Position numbers and translations under genes: made by a program
The notes under the pieces: generated by a model
The model's database searches: none
What the model was told of the DNA's origin: nothing
Seen by the model: only the letters and a program-made list of their open reading frames with translations
Source: CATQHS01 sp965203375
GTDB lineage: Bacteria > Actinomycetota > Acidimicrobiia > Acidimicrobiales > Aldehydirespiratoraceae
Reading direction: 5' to 3'
Assembly (NCBI GenBank): GCA_965203375.1
Contig: OZ241886.1
Span: 248,001-312,000 of the forward strand
DNA: 64,000 nucleotides
Shown: positions 21,403 through 30,024 of the stretch, one piece after another
How positions within the stretch are numbered: the first letter of the stretch is position 1
How the letters are laid out: each line of letters begins with the position of its first letter

Positions 21403-22008
21403 CTGATCGGGGTGGTGATGGTTCCGGGGTTCGGGTTTCAGGATCTCGGCCAGCCGGGCCCGGCCCCTGGCGATGCGGGACCTGACCGTGCCGGGGGCCA
21501 GGTTGAGGACCTCGGCGATGCCGGCGTAGTCGAACCCGGCCACGTCCCGCAGCACCACTGGGGCCCGGAACTCGTCGGGCAGCCCGGCCAGGGCGGAGTC
21601 GAGGTCGATCCGGTCCGCCACCGCCTGGGCCAGTTCGGGCTCTGATCGGGCCCCGGCCCGGCCGCCCGGCCCGTCATCGGTCCCGTCGAGGCCGGGCTCG
21701 GGCCTTCGCCGCCGCCGGCGGAGTTCGTCCAGCGCGGCGTTGGTGGCCACCCGGTAGGCCCAGGTGGCGAACTTGGACCGCTGGTCGAAGCGGGGGAGTC
21801 CTCTGACGATGGCGATCAGGGCTTCCTGAGCCGCGTCGAGGCCGTCGGCGTCGTTGCCGGCCAGCCGCCGGCACACGGCGTAGATCCGGTCCTGGTGTCG
21901 GTGCAGCAGCCGGTCCAAGGCCCCCCGGTCCCCGGCCTGCGCGGCCATCACCAGCGCCCGGTCGTCGGCCCGGTCGCCGGAGGCCCGAACCCGGCCGATC
22001 CGGGCCAC
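21382..22008 (-). CDS. sigM: ECF RNA polymerase sigma factor (SigM-like)
   Basis: A 208-residue ECF sigma factor. Region 2 spans about residues 25-95 (DRIYAVCRRLAGNDADGLDAAQEALIAI...FATWAYRVATNAALDELRRR) and region 4 about 135-190 (LPDEFRAPVVLRDVAGFDYAGIAEVLNLAPGTVRSRIARGR). SigM position and order (sigM, anti-sigma, trxB, trxA) match Mycobacterium. The start is GTG at 22008. Its activity is presumably held by the membrane protein encoded next. Confidence 0.9.
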   Translation of the reverse strand: MARIGRVRASGDRADDRALVMAAQAGDRGALDRLLHRHQDRIYAVCRRLAGNDADGLDAAQEALIAIVRGLPRFDQRSKFATWAYRVATNAALDELRRRRRRPEPGLDGTDDGPGGRAGARSEPELAQAVADRIDLDSALAGLPDEFRAPVVLRDVAGFDYAGIAEVLNLAPGTVRSRIARGRARLAEILKPEPRNHHHPDQRPTDEP

Positions 22009-22041
22009 ACCCCGGCTCCGGGCGCCCCGACCGCTCGGGCC

Positions 22042-22875
22042 TCAGGCGGAGGTCAGGTAGGTGATCCCCATCACGCCCGGCCCGGCGTGGGCCCCCACCA
22101 CCGGGCCGATCTTCTCGACCCTGACCGCCTCGGGATCGACCGCCGGTTCGAGCATCTCCAGGAACGAGTCGAGGTCGGCGGCCTCGCCGTGCATCACCGC
22201 CAACTTCTCGACCGGCCCATCGGCTCTCAGGGTGTCGCACAGCCAGGCCAGGGCCTTGCGGCGGGTGCGCTGGCGGCCGGCCTCGGCCACTTCGCCGTCC
22301 TGCAGTTTGATGAGCGGCTTGATCGACAGCATCGAGCCCAGCATGGCCTGCGCCCCGCCGATGCGGCCGCCCTTCTTGAGGTTCTCCAGCGTGTCGAGGG
22401 CCCCGTACAGCCTGCTGCGATCCCGCATCTCGGTCACGGCGTCGGTGATGGCCCCGGCCGAGGCCCCGTCGTCGGCCATGGCCGCCGCGGCCAGCACCAT
22501 GGTGCCCAGCCCGGCGGTGAGCGACCGGCTGTCCACGATGTGGATGTCGCCCTCGATCTCAGCGGCGGCGGTGCGGGCCGACTGGATGGTGGCCGACACC
22601 CCGCCCGACAGGGTGATGCAGACGACGGCGTCGCACCCGTCGTCCAAGCGGCGCTGGAAGGCCTGGACGAACCGGCCCGGCGCGGCCGCCGCCGTCTCCG
22701 GCAAGCGGTCGCTGGCCGCCATCCTCCGGTAGAACTCCTCCACTGAGAGCTCTTCTCGGTCGACGAACTCGTCGTCGCCGAACCGGATGGTCAGCGGCAC
22801 GATCTCAATGCCCAGCTCGGCCACCTCGGGGCCTCGCAGGTCACAGGAGCTGTCGGTGACGATGCCTACGGTCAC
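22042..22875 (-). CDS. DegV family fatty-acid-binding protein
   Basis: A 277-residue DegV protein. DegV proteins (FakB in Firmicutes) bind a fatty acid for phosphorylation by FakA. The hallmark N-terminus VGIVTDSSCDL and the ITLSGGVSATIQSA and VDSRSLTAGLG segments are clear. GTG 22875 has GGAGGG 4 bp upstream and overlaps the DUF6049 stop (GTGA). No FakA-like kinase is nearby. It occupies the place where MurJ is found in mycobacteria. Confidence 0.9.
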   Translation of the reverse strand: MTVGIVTDSSCDLRGPEVAELGIEIVPLTIRFGDDEFVDREELSVEEFYRRMAASDRLPETAAAAPGRFVQAFQRRLDDGCDAVVCITLSGGVSATIQSARTAAAEIEGDIHIVDSRSLTAGLGTMVLAAAAMADDGASAGAITDAVTEMRDRSRLYGALDTLENLKKGGRIGGAQAMLGSMLSIKPLIKLQDGEVAEAGRQRTRRKALAWLCDTLRADGPVEKLAVMHGEAADLDSFLEMLEPAVDPEAVRVEKIGPVVGAHAGPGVMGITYLTSA

Positions 22876-24872
22876 GGAACCCTCCGCGGAACGCTTGCGG
22901 CCGTCGGGCCTGCCCCGAGGCCGGTTTCCGTGCCGGCCACCGTAGCAGCGCCGCCGCCTAGTCTCCGGCGTTGACGGCGGACGGTTCTGGCCCACCAGGC
23001 CGCCAGCCCGGCGGCAGCGGCGGCCAGGATCATCAGACCCCAGTTGGCCCGGCCGACAGAGCGCATCCGGGCCGGGCCCCGGTCGAGGACGATTCCGCCC
23101 TCGGGGGTGGCGACGGCTACATCGAGGGCCGAATCGCCTGATGACCGGGCCTCGACCCGGATCAGCACTTCGTTGCGGCCCGGTTCCAGGGATGCGAGCT
23201 GGCGGTGACCTTGCGGGAAGTCGACATCCTCGGAGGCGAGTTCCAGGGCCACGGTCACCGGCAAGGACTGGCCGTTCATGAGGGTGAGAGGGAAGTCGGC
23301 GGCCCGGCCGGTGATGGTGATCCGGCCCCGGTCCAGCAGCTCGATGCCTCCCATTCCCGCCGTCGCCTGCTGCTCCACCGCATCGAGCAGCTCGGCGCGC
23401 CCGTCGTCGGTGAGGCGCCGGTCGGCGGCGGCGGCCACCAGATCGCGGAGGAAGGCGGCGGCGGAGTCGTCGGGGGCGACGAGGCTCTCATAGGCCCGCA
23501 GGCGCTGCTCCACCTCGGCGCGCCGCTCGGCACCCGGCGGCATCGGTGCCGCCTCGGCCCCACCCGGTTCGTCCGGCTCGATTGGCCGGTCGGGGGAGAG
23601 CCCTTCGAGCAGCGCCCCGGCGGTGAGGGGCTGCAGCAGGCCTGCGCTTTCGGCGCTGATCCCGGCGAGGACAGCTTCGACGATCGGGCCGTCCAAACTC
23701 GGGGGAAGGATCACCATCGGCCCGTTCTCACCGGCCAGCGCCATCCGCCACAGCTCGGCCAGGAAATGATGGGCGCTCAGATCGACGTCGTCGGCGCTGG
23801 GGCCAGTGCTCGATGTCTCCGGGCCTGACGCGGCCAGCAGCGCCGCCAGGGCGTGATCGGCTTCGACGGCGGGCAGTCGGCTGCCCCCCGGTCCGGCCAC
23901 GAACCGCGCCCGGTCGCTTTCGGATCCGGCCGGGTCCGAAGAGCCGCCGTCGATGACGAAACCGGCCGCGCCGACGGCCGTGGCCAGCCAGGCCGCGGTG
24001 GCGGCCGGCCGGTCGGGGCCGACCCGGCTGACGGCGCCGGCTTCGATCCCGACCGCTTCCAGCGCGGTCCGGGCCCGGGCGAAGCCGTCCAAGACCACAT
24101 CGGCCCGTCCGGCGGAAACCCAGCCGGCCACATCGAGGGGAGTCCACGGCGCCAGCAGCGTCTCATTGCCAGCCGCCGCTGCTTGCAGCGTGGCGATGGC
24201 GGCGGTCTCGCCGATCCGGCCCAGGGCGTCGAAGAGCTGGGGGTCGATTTCGACCGTCACGGGAACCTCGGGTGCCCCAGCCAGGGCCTCGGCCGCGGCC
24301 AGGGCCCGGCTCAGCCCGTCCTGGTCTATGCGGGCGCTGGCGTCGGGGGAGTGGGCGACTGGTGCCTCCAGGTCGATCACAAGGGCCACCGGCATCGGCC
24401 CGACCCCGGTGCCTTCATCGGGGATCATCAGGACGTGGGTTTGCAGAGCAGCGGCCGCCATCCCGCCGGGGTTCAGCAGCTCAATCACGAGCGGATAGAC
24501 GCCGGCCTTGAACTCCGGCCCCGGGTCGGGGACGATTAGGGAAAGGTCGCCGCCGACCGGGCCCAGCCGACCCGGCTCGACTTCCCATTCGGCGATCGTC
24601 GGCGGCACCGGGCTCGCCGCCCTGATCCCGGCCAGCAGCTCTGAGCGGGTCGCGATCGCCTGATGGAGGCGGGCCCGGACGGTCAGTCCGCGGGCTTCCC
24701 CGGTCACCCGCACCGTCGTCTCCGCCGGGCCGGCGGCCGTTCTGGGCGTCTGGGCCACCAAGTCGAGGCGAGCCTCCGGCTGCGCCCCGGCCGGACTGGC
24801 GCCGAGAGGGCCGCTGGCGGCGACGGCCGCGGCGAGCAGGACCGAAGCAAGCTGCCTCCGGCAACGCGTCAT
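22872..24872 (-). CDS. DUF6049-like secreted/membrane-anchored protein
   Basis: A 666-residue protein with an N-terminal signal peptide (MTRCRRQLASVLLAAAVAASGPLGASPAGA), a large extracytoplasmic region and one C-terminal helix (about 20 residues, WGLMILAAAAAGLAAWWART) followed by a basic tail. The layout and its position between the CCA-adding enzyme and the sigM block match mycobacterial Rv3909 (DUF6049). The role is unknown, probably cell envelope. An in-frame start 72 bp upstream (24944) lies in a duplicated copy and would put 24 residues ahead of the signal peptide. Confidence 0.72.
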   Translation of the reverse strand: MTRCRRQLASVLLAAAVAASGPLGASPAGAQPEARLDLVAQTPRTAAGPAETTVRVTGEARGLTVRARLHQAIATRSELLAGIRAASPVPPTIAEWEVEPGRLGPVGGDLSLIVPDPGPEFKAGVYPLVIELLNPGGMAAAALQTHVLMIPDEGTGVGPMPVALVIDLEAPVAHSPDASARIDQDGLSRALAAAEALAGAPEVPVTVEIDPQLFDALGRIGETAAIATLQAAAAGNETLLAPWTPLDVAGWVSAGRADVVLDGFARARTALEAVGIEAGAVSRVGPDRPAATAAWLATAVGAAGFVIDGGSSDPAGSESDRARFVAGPGGSRLPAVEADHALAALLAASGPETSSTGPSADDVDLSAHHFLAELWRMALAGENGPMVILPPSLDGPIVEAVLAGISAESAGLLQPLTAGALLEGLSPDRPIEPDEPGGAEAAPMPPGAERRAEVEQRLRAYESLVAPDDSAAAFLRDLVAAAADRRLTDDGRAELLDAVEQQATAGMGGIELLDRGRITITGRAADFPLTLMNGQSLPVTVALELASEDVDFPQGHRQLASLEPGRNEVLIRVEARSSGDSALDVAVATPEGGIVLDRGPARMRSVGRANWGLMILAAAAAGLAAWWARTVRRQRRRLGGGAATVAGTETGLGAGPTAASVPRRVP

Positions 24873-24948
24873 CTGGCTGTGGCCCTGGTGCCGGCCCGAG
24901 GCCGGGCCCCGGATCGAAGCAGGCTGCCTCCGGCGACGCGTCATCTGG
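24839..24948 (-). repeat. 72-bp-spaced duplication of the DUF6049 gene start
   Basis: A 38-bp sequence occurs at 24839-24876 and 24911-24948 with three mismatches; the shared core is gctgcctccggc. Each copy contains an ATG in the same frame, so the upstream copy encodes MTRRRRQPASI and the downstream one MTRCRRQLASV, 24 codons apart. The 34 bp between them are not repeated. Confidence 0.85.
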
Positions 24949-25134
24949 AGCTTCTCATGACCGCGGTAACGATACGAAACGATATGAGGCGCGGAGTGGC
25001 CGGTACGCTCGCCCTGTGAGCTGCCGAACGGCCCTCGCCGGCGGTCTGGGCCCGTCTCGGCCAGCTTCGCCCCGCCGCCTTTCGCCCGGTCCCGTCAGCT
25101 CGCCCTGCCGCGGATCGCCCGAACCCGTCAGCTC

Positions 25135-26397
25135 GTGAGCGTCCCGCCGCCGGGTCTCGAACCGGCCCGCTCGGCGGCCGAGCCGCTGGCCCGCCGCTTC
25201 GCGGCCGCCGGCCATCGGCTGTGGCTGGTGGGAGGGGTGGTGCGCGACGCCGTCGCCGGCCGGGACCGCCCGGCGACCGATCTCGACTGCACCACCGACG
25301 CCCGTCCCGGACGGGTGAAAGAGCTGGTGGCCCCGGCGGCGGAATCGGTCTGGGCCCAGGGCGAGCGGTACGGGACCATCGGCTGCGTGATGGGGGAGCG
25401 GACGTTCGAGATCACCACCTACCGGACTGAGCAATACCGCGGCGATTCCCGCAATCCGGTGGTGGCCTTCGGCGATGACATAGAAGAGGACCTGGCCCGG
25501 CGCGACTTCACCGTCAACGCCATGGCCTGCGAGGTGCTGACCGGCACCTTCGCCGACCCCTACGGCGGGCGCGGCGACTTGGCGGCCGGGGTGCTGCGCA
25601 CTCCGCTGGCGCCTCAGGTGTCGTTCCGAGAGGACCCGCTGCGGCTGCTGCGGGCGGCCCGCTTCATCGCCAGCCACGGCCTGGCCCCCGAGCCGGAGCT
25701 GACGGCCGCGGTCCGGGAGCTGGCCGGCCGGCTGGCCATAGTCTCGGCCGAGCGAGTCCGCGGCGAGCTGGAGCGCCTGCTGCTGCTGGACGACCCCGCC
25801 GCCGGGCTGCGGTTCTTGGCCGCCACGGCGGTGCTGGACCCGGTGCTGCCCGTTCTAGCCGGCGCCGACGTCGAGCAGCTCGGGCGCACGGTGGCCGCGG
25901 TGGCCGCGGTCGCCGCCGAGCCCGCCGCCCGGTGGGCCGCCCTGCTGGCCGGGCACCCCGACTCGGCCGCCGACCGGCTCCGGGACCTGCGCGGCTCGGG
26001 GGCTCTGATCACCGAAGTGACCCGGCTGCTGTCGGCCCTGGCCGGACTGAGCCCCCCGCCGACGGGCGCCGGGGGCCTGCGCCGGGCCGCTCTTTCGCCG
26101 CTGGTTGACCCCGATGCCATCGGGTTCGCCCGGGCCGTGCGCCGTTCCCGGGGCGATCCGGTCGACGACATCGACGAGTTTGAGGCCGGCCTGGCCGCGC
26201 TGCGAGCGGTCGAGGACATCGACGACCCGCGGCCGCCGCTCACCGGGACCGATGTGATGGAACTGCTCGGCCTCGAGCCCGGCCCCGCTGTCGGCCAGGC
26301 TCTGGACCACCTGCGCGAGCTCCGGTTCGACCACGGCCCGCTCAGCGGAGACGAGGCCCGGGCCGAACTGCTCCGCTGGCAGGCCCGGCGGACCTGA
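25135..26397 (+). CDS. pcnA: CCA tRNA nucleotidyltransferase
   Basis: A 420-residue class II nucleotidyltransferase that adds CCA to tRNA 3' ends. The motifs LVGGVVRDAVAGR, the catalytic DLDCTTDA, RRDFTVNAMAC and EDPLRLLRAARF are visible in order. It corresponds to mycobacterial pcnA (Rv3907c), divergent from the DUF6049 gene. The start is GTG 25135. The sequence just before the start (cccgtcagctcg) is repeated 33 bp upstream. A standalone HD domain is not evident. Confidence 0.92.
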   Translation: MSVPPPGLEPARSAAEPLARRFAAAGHRLWLVGGVVRDAVAGRDRPATDLDCTTDARPGRVKELVAPAAESVWAQGERYGTIGCVMGERTFEITTYRTEQYRGDSRNPVVAFGDDIEEDLARRDFTVNAMACEVLTGTFADPYGGRGDLAAGVLRTPLAPQVSFREDPLRLLRAARFIASHGLAPEPELTAAVRELAGRLAIVSAERVRGELERLLLLDDPAAGLRFLAATAVLDPVLPVLAGADVEQLGRTVAAVAAVAAEPAARWAALLAGHPDSAADRLRDLRGSGALITEVTRLLSALAGLSPPPTGAGGLRRAALSPLVDPDAIGFARAVRRSRGDPVDDIDEFEAGLAALRAVEDIDDPRPPLTGTDVMELLGLEPGPAVGQALDHLRELRFDHGPLSGDEARAELLRWQARRT

Positions 26398-26400
26398 TCG

Positions 26401-27288
26401 GTGCGGCGGCTGACCCACTTCCACGGGGTGCTGATCGTCGTCGCGTCCGGCGTCATCTTCAGCTTCGGCCCGCTGACCCTCAGAGCCACGACGGCGGCGA
26501 CCGACTGGCAGTTCCTCGCCTACCGGTCGGGCTCGGCCGGCCTGGTGGCATCCATCTGGCTGGTGCTGCGCCACCGCCGCTCGGTTGGCGCCGTCCTGCG
26601 GGGGGCGGACCCCCGGACCTGGCTGGCCGGGGTGCTGCTGGGCGGGACCATGGTCTGCTTCGTCTTGGCCCTGACCCGGATCGACGTGGCGCCGGTGGCG
26701 CTCATGCAGACCACCGCCCCGATGGTGGCGGCCGGGGCCGGCTGGGTGCTGCTGGCCGAGCGGGTCCGCCCGGCCGCCTGGGCCGCCATCGCCCTCGGCG
26801 GCGTCGGGGTGGCCGTCATGCTCGGCGGCAATCTCGGATCGGTGAACACCGCCGGGCTGGTGCTGGCCAGCCTGACGCCGGTGGGGTTGGGCTTCTACTC
26901 GGTGTTCCTGCGGGCCGCCCCCACCGGTGACCTGCTGGTCCCGATCGTGGTCGCGGGGGTTCTGTCCGGCGGGTTCGGCGCGGTGATGTCGCTGGCCGGC
27001 CCGGGCCTCGGTCTGCCCGCTGGCGACGCGCTGATGGGGTTCATCGCCGGCGGGGTGCTGATCGGCCTGGGCCTGCCCCTCTTCAACTTCGGCCACCGGC
27101 TCGTCCCCGCGGCCGAGATCGAGCTTCTGCTGCTGACCGAGGTGCTGCTGAGCCCACTGTGGGTGTGGATCTGGCCGGGCGAAATCCCCACCGTGGCCAC
27201 CCTGGCCGGCGGAGGTCTGCTCTTGGCCGCAGTGGCCGGTCTGGCCCTCACCGCCGAGCGCCTGGACCCGGTCCCGCCTCCGCCCTGA
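26401..27288 (+). CDS. EamA/DMT-family transporter
   Basis: A 295-residue integral membrane protein with ten hydrophobic segments in two homologous halves, as in EamA drug/metabolite transporters. Typical segments are LTRIDVAPVALMQTTAPMVAAGAGWVLLAERV in the first half and EIELLLLTEVLLSPLWVWIWPGE in the second. The substrate is unknown. The start is GTG 26401, three bases after the pcnA stop, so the two probably share a transcript. Confidence 0.86.
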   Translation: MRRLTHFHGVLIVVASGVIFSFGPLTLRATTAATDWQFLAYRSGSAGLVASIWLVLRHRRSVGAVLRGADPRTWLAGVLLGGTMVCFVLALTRIDVAPVALMQTTAPMVAAGAGWVLLAERVRPAAWAAIALGGVGVAVMLGGNLGSVNTAGLVLASLTPVGLGFYSVFLRAAPTGDLLVPIVVAGVLSGGFGAVMSLAGPGLGLPAGDALMGFIAGGVLIGLGLPLFNFGHRLVPAAEIELLLLTEVLLSPLWVWIWPGEIPTVATLAGGGLLLAAVAGLALTAERLDPVPPPP

Positions 27289-27480
27289 CGAGTGGCGCTT
27301 GGACCCGGTCCCGCCCCCGGCCTGACGGTCGTCGGCCTGACCTTGACGCGGCCGGGCCGCGGGCGGCACAGACCCGGCCATAGACCTCTCGCCGTCGGCC
27401 GGGCGTGCGACTTTGACGCGGCCGGGCCGCGGGCGGTACGGCCCGGGCCGCCGACCCCTCGCCGGCGGCGGAGCGCGAAC
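27258..27480 (+). repeat. two tandem duplications after the EamA gene (37 bp and 70 bp)
   Basis: The EamA 3' end with its stop is repeated 37 bp downstream: gcgcctggacccggtcccgc at 27258 and gcgcttggacccggtcccgc at 27295. Then a diverged 70-bp unit starts at 27341 and 27411, sharing ttgacgcggccgggccgcgg exactly. No gene is recognised in this 231-bp gap before the DUF5318 gene. Confidence 0.8.
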
Positions 27481-27519
27481 TTCGGCACGGTCGGTCCGTC
27501 GTCGGTAGCCTCGTTGGCC

Positions 27520-27915
27520 GTGAAACCCGGGTTCAGCGATCTCGCCGTCCCCGACGGCGCCGCTCCGGCCGCGGCGGTCGACTACCGCCTGGCCCGGGAG
27601 GCGACCCTGCAGGCCTGGCGCTCGGGCCAGCTCCGCCGCCACGAGGTGTGCGACGCCCAGCGGGAACTGCACCGCAACGCCGAGTTCTGCGGCCGCCCCA
27701 CTCAGCGTCCGTGCCCGGTGTGCGAGGAGGTGGATCTGGTAGAGGTGACCTACGTGTTCGGGTCCCGGCTCCCCAAGCACGGCCGGTGCGTCAGCACCGC
27801 GGCCGAGATGCAGCGCCTGGAGCGCCGGAAGCTCCCCGCCACCGGATACGAGGTGGAGGTTTGCACCGGCTGCGGCTGGAACCACCTCATCTGCCGCCGA
27901 GAACTGGGCGGCTGA
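27520..27915 (+). CDS. DUF5318 family protein
   Basis: A 131-residue protein matching the actinobacterial DUF5318 family: VDYRLAREATLQAWRSGQL, HEVCDAQRELHRNAEFCGRPTQRPCPVCEE, then VTYVFGSRLPKHGR and EVCTGCGWNHL. The CPVC and CTGC pairs suggest a zinc-ribbon-like site. Function unknown. GTG at 27520 is chosen because the upstream frame is intergenic repeat DNA. Confidence 0.82.
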   Translation: MKPGFSDLAVPDGAAPAAAVDYRLAREATLQAWRSGQLRRHEVCDAQRELHRNAEFCGRPTQRPCPVCEEVDLVEVTYVFGSRLPKHGRCVSTAAEMQRLERRKLPATGYEVEVCTGCGWNHLICRRELGG

Positions 27916-28041
27916 GCCTCCGGTAGCCCGGGCAGCCCGGATTTCAACCGCGCCGCCGCGCTCGACCGCTCCGCCGCGGCGGGCCGCTACGCTGAACTCG
28001 CCCGCCGGCAGCCTTCGAGCGCTGGACGGAAGGAGATCCCG

Positions 28042-28887
28042 ATGAGTCTCACCGTGCCCGCCATCCGCGGCCGCAAGGTTCGCAACGGCGACAGCCCTCT
28101 GGTGATGGTGACCGCCTACGACGCCCCCGGCGCCCGGTTCGCGTCCGCCGCCGGGGCCGACCTCATCCTGGTGGGGGACTCGCTGGCCATGGTCGTGCTC
28201 GGCTACGACGACACCCTGCAGGTGACCGTCGACGACATGGCCCACCACATCGCGGCGGTGGCCCGGGCCCGACCCGACGCCCATGTGGTGGGGGACCTGC
28301 CCTGGATGAGCTACCACGTTTCGGAGTCCGAGACGGTGAAGAACGCGGCTCGGCTGATCCGGTCCGGCGCCCAGTCGGTGAAGCTCGAGGGCGGACGCAA
28401 GCGCCTGCCCATGATCGAGAAGATCATCGGCGCCGAGATCCCGGTCATGGGCCACATCGGGCTCACCCCCCAGTCGGTGCATGCCATGGGTGGTTTCAAG
28501 GTGCAGGGCCGGGAGGGCGAGGCGGCCCGCCAGATCGTGCAGGCGGCCAAGGCCATCGAGCACGCCGGCTGCTTCGCCTTGGTGGTGGAGGGCGTGCCCG
28601 CGCCGGTGGCCGAGCAGGTGACCGGGGCCGTCGACATACCCACCATCGGCATCGGCGCCGGCCCCCGCTGCGACGGGCAGGTGCTGGTCTACCACGACCT
28701 CCTCGGCCTCCAAGACCGGCTGGCGCCCAGATTCGTGCGCCGCTACGCCGACCTCGGGGAGGCTTCGGTGGACGCCATCGCCCGCTTCGCCGCCGACGTC
28801 CGCTCGGGTGCCTTCCCCAGCGACGCCGAGTCCTACCACCTGAGCCCCGAGGCGGCCGCCTCTCTCGGGATCTTCCAACCCGAGTAG
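28042..28887 (+). CDS. panB: 3-methyl-2-oxobutanoate hydroxymethyltransferase
   Basis: A 281-residue PanB, first enzyme of pantothenate synthesis (ketoisovalerate plus methylene-THF to ketopantoate). It has VTAYDAPGARFASAAGADLILVGDS (Mg-binding Asp), DLPWMSYH, KLEGG, GHIGLTPQS and the catalytic-loop VEGVPAPVA...TIGIGAG. Aggagatcccg precedes the ATG as ribosome binding site. No other pan gene is nearby. Confidence 0.96.
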   Translation: MSLTVPAIRGRKVRNGDSPLVMVTAYDAPGARFASAAGADLILVGDSLAMVVLGYDDTLQVTVDDMAHHIAAVARARPDAHVVGDLPWMSYHVSESETVKNAARLIRSGAQSVKLEGGRKRLPMIEKIIGAEIPVMGHIGLTPQSVHAMGGFKVQGREGEAARQIVQAAKAIEHAGCFALVVEGVPAPVAEQVTGAVDIPTIGIGAGPRCDGQVLVYHDLLGLQDRLAPRFVRRYADLGEASVDAIARFAADVRSGAFPSDAESYHLSPEAAASLGIFQPE

Positions 28888-29148
28888 TCCGCGGCGCGGG
28901 TTCGGACCGCTCTGGGCGCTGTCCGCCACCCGCTGCCCACCGCCCCGGACGCCGCCGCCGGACGGCCCGGTGAGGAGCGCCGTCTCGCTGTCCCTGGACG
29001 ACGCCGCTGGCTGGCCCGGTGGGGAGCGCCGACTTGCCCGCTAGCCTGCCGCCATCGAGTCGCCCGGCTTCGGCCGGCTCGGTCGATTTCGACCCTGCCC
29101 CGCAAGGGGCTCCGGCTCCGGCCGGAACCACAGGGAGGTGAGTGCTCG
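28888..29148. repeat. panB-rpsF spacer with a 49-bp tandem repeat
   Basis: This 261-bp gap contains a diverged repeat: ggacgccgccgccgg at 28947 and ggacgacgccgctgg at 28996, each followed by cggcccggtgaggagcgccg or a close variant. No gene is recognised. The promoter of the rpsF operon should lie near its right end. Confidence 0.6.
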
Positions 29149-29490
29149 TTGAAGCGGGCCTATGAGCTGATGGTGATAATCGACTCCGACGTCGACGACG
29201 CCGGTCCGGTCATCGCCAGGGTGGCCGCCCTCATCGGCGACGAGGGCGGGACCATCGCCTCAACCGACGATTGGGGCCGGCGCAAGTTCGCCTACGAGAT
29301 CGACCACAAGACCGAGGGCCATTACGTGGTCTGGGAGATCGTGACCTCCACGGCCGGTCTGCCCGCCACCGAGCGGCAACTTCGACTCGCGGACGAGATA
29401 GTCCGCCACAAGCTGTTCCGGCTCCCCGAGAGCGAAGCCATCCGGCGAGGTCTTCTCGGAGAAGCCGACCCGGCCGTCGTGGCCGGTTGA
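29149..29490 (+). CDS. rpsF: 30S ribosomal protein S6
   Basis: A 113-residue S6, starting MKRAYELMVIIDSDVDD with the typical DDWGRRKFAYEIDHKTEGHYVV. It binds 16S rRNA with S18. The start is TTG at 29149 with GGGAGG about 11 bp upstream. It heads the rpsF-ssb-rpsR-rplI operon. The C-terminus is slightly extended. Confidence 0.94.
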   Translation: MKRAYELMVIIDSDVDDAGPVIARVAALIGDEGGTIASTDDWGRRKFAYEIDHKTEGHYVVWEIVTSTAGLPATERQLRLADEIVRHKLFRLPESEAIRRGLLGEADPAVVAG

Positions 29491-29507
29491 CGATAAGGAA
29501 ACTCCCG

Positions 29508-29987
29508 ATGGGATTCGACAACACCGTTACCGTGGCGGGCAACATCACTCGCGACCCCGAGCTGCGATTCACGCAGTCGGGCATGGCCGTAACCTCTTTC
29601 GGCCTGGCCTGGAACCGCCGCCGCCAAGACCAGGAGGACGAGGTGTCGTTCTTCGACGTCACCTGCTTCCGCCAGCTCGCCGAGAACGTGGCCGAGTCGC
29701 TCCACAAGGGGGCCCGGGTGGTCATCTACGGCACGCTCCAGCAGCGGAGCTGGGAGAACGCCGACGGCGACCGGCGCTCGAAGGTGGAGATCCTGGCCGA
29801 CGACGTGGCCCCCAGCCTCAAGTGGGCCACCGTGGAGCTGACCAAGAACGAGTATCGCGGCCCCGGCGGCGGCGGAAATCGACCGCCCCGGGGCGATCGC
29901 GGCGATCGGGGTGACCGCGGCGACCGGGGCGAGCGGCCCGAGCCCAAGCCGGCCCCGGCTTTCAAACCCGACGAGGAACCCTTCTGA
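29508..29987 (+). CDS. ssb: single-stranded DNA-binding protein
   Basis: A 159-residue SSB. The OB fold (residues 1-110) begins MGFDNTVTVAGNITRDPELRFTQSG. A Gly/Arg/Asp-rich linker with four GDR repeats (about 122-135) leads to the acidic tip DEEPF that recruits partner proteins. The start is ATG 29508 with AAGGAA upstream. It lies in the ribosomal operon between rpsF and rpsR, the normal place. Confidence 0.95.
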   Translation: MGFDNTVTVAGNITRDPELRFTQSGMAVTSFGLAWNRRRQDQEDEVSFFDVTCFRQLAENVAESLHKGARVVIYGTLQQRSWENADGDRRSKVEILADDVAPSLKWATVELTKNEYRGPGGGGNRPPRGDRGDRGDRGDRGERPEPKPAPAFKPDEEPF

Positions 29988-30024
29988 TCAGCCGATCCGG
30001 GGGCCTTGAACCGAGGAGATCTTG

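Noticed and set aside
25855..28929. 1024-codon minus-strand open frame
   Set aside because: It covers pcnA, EamA, DUF5318 and panB on the opposite strand; composition is that of a shadow frame.
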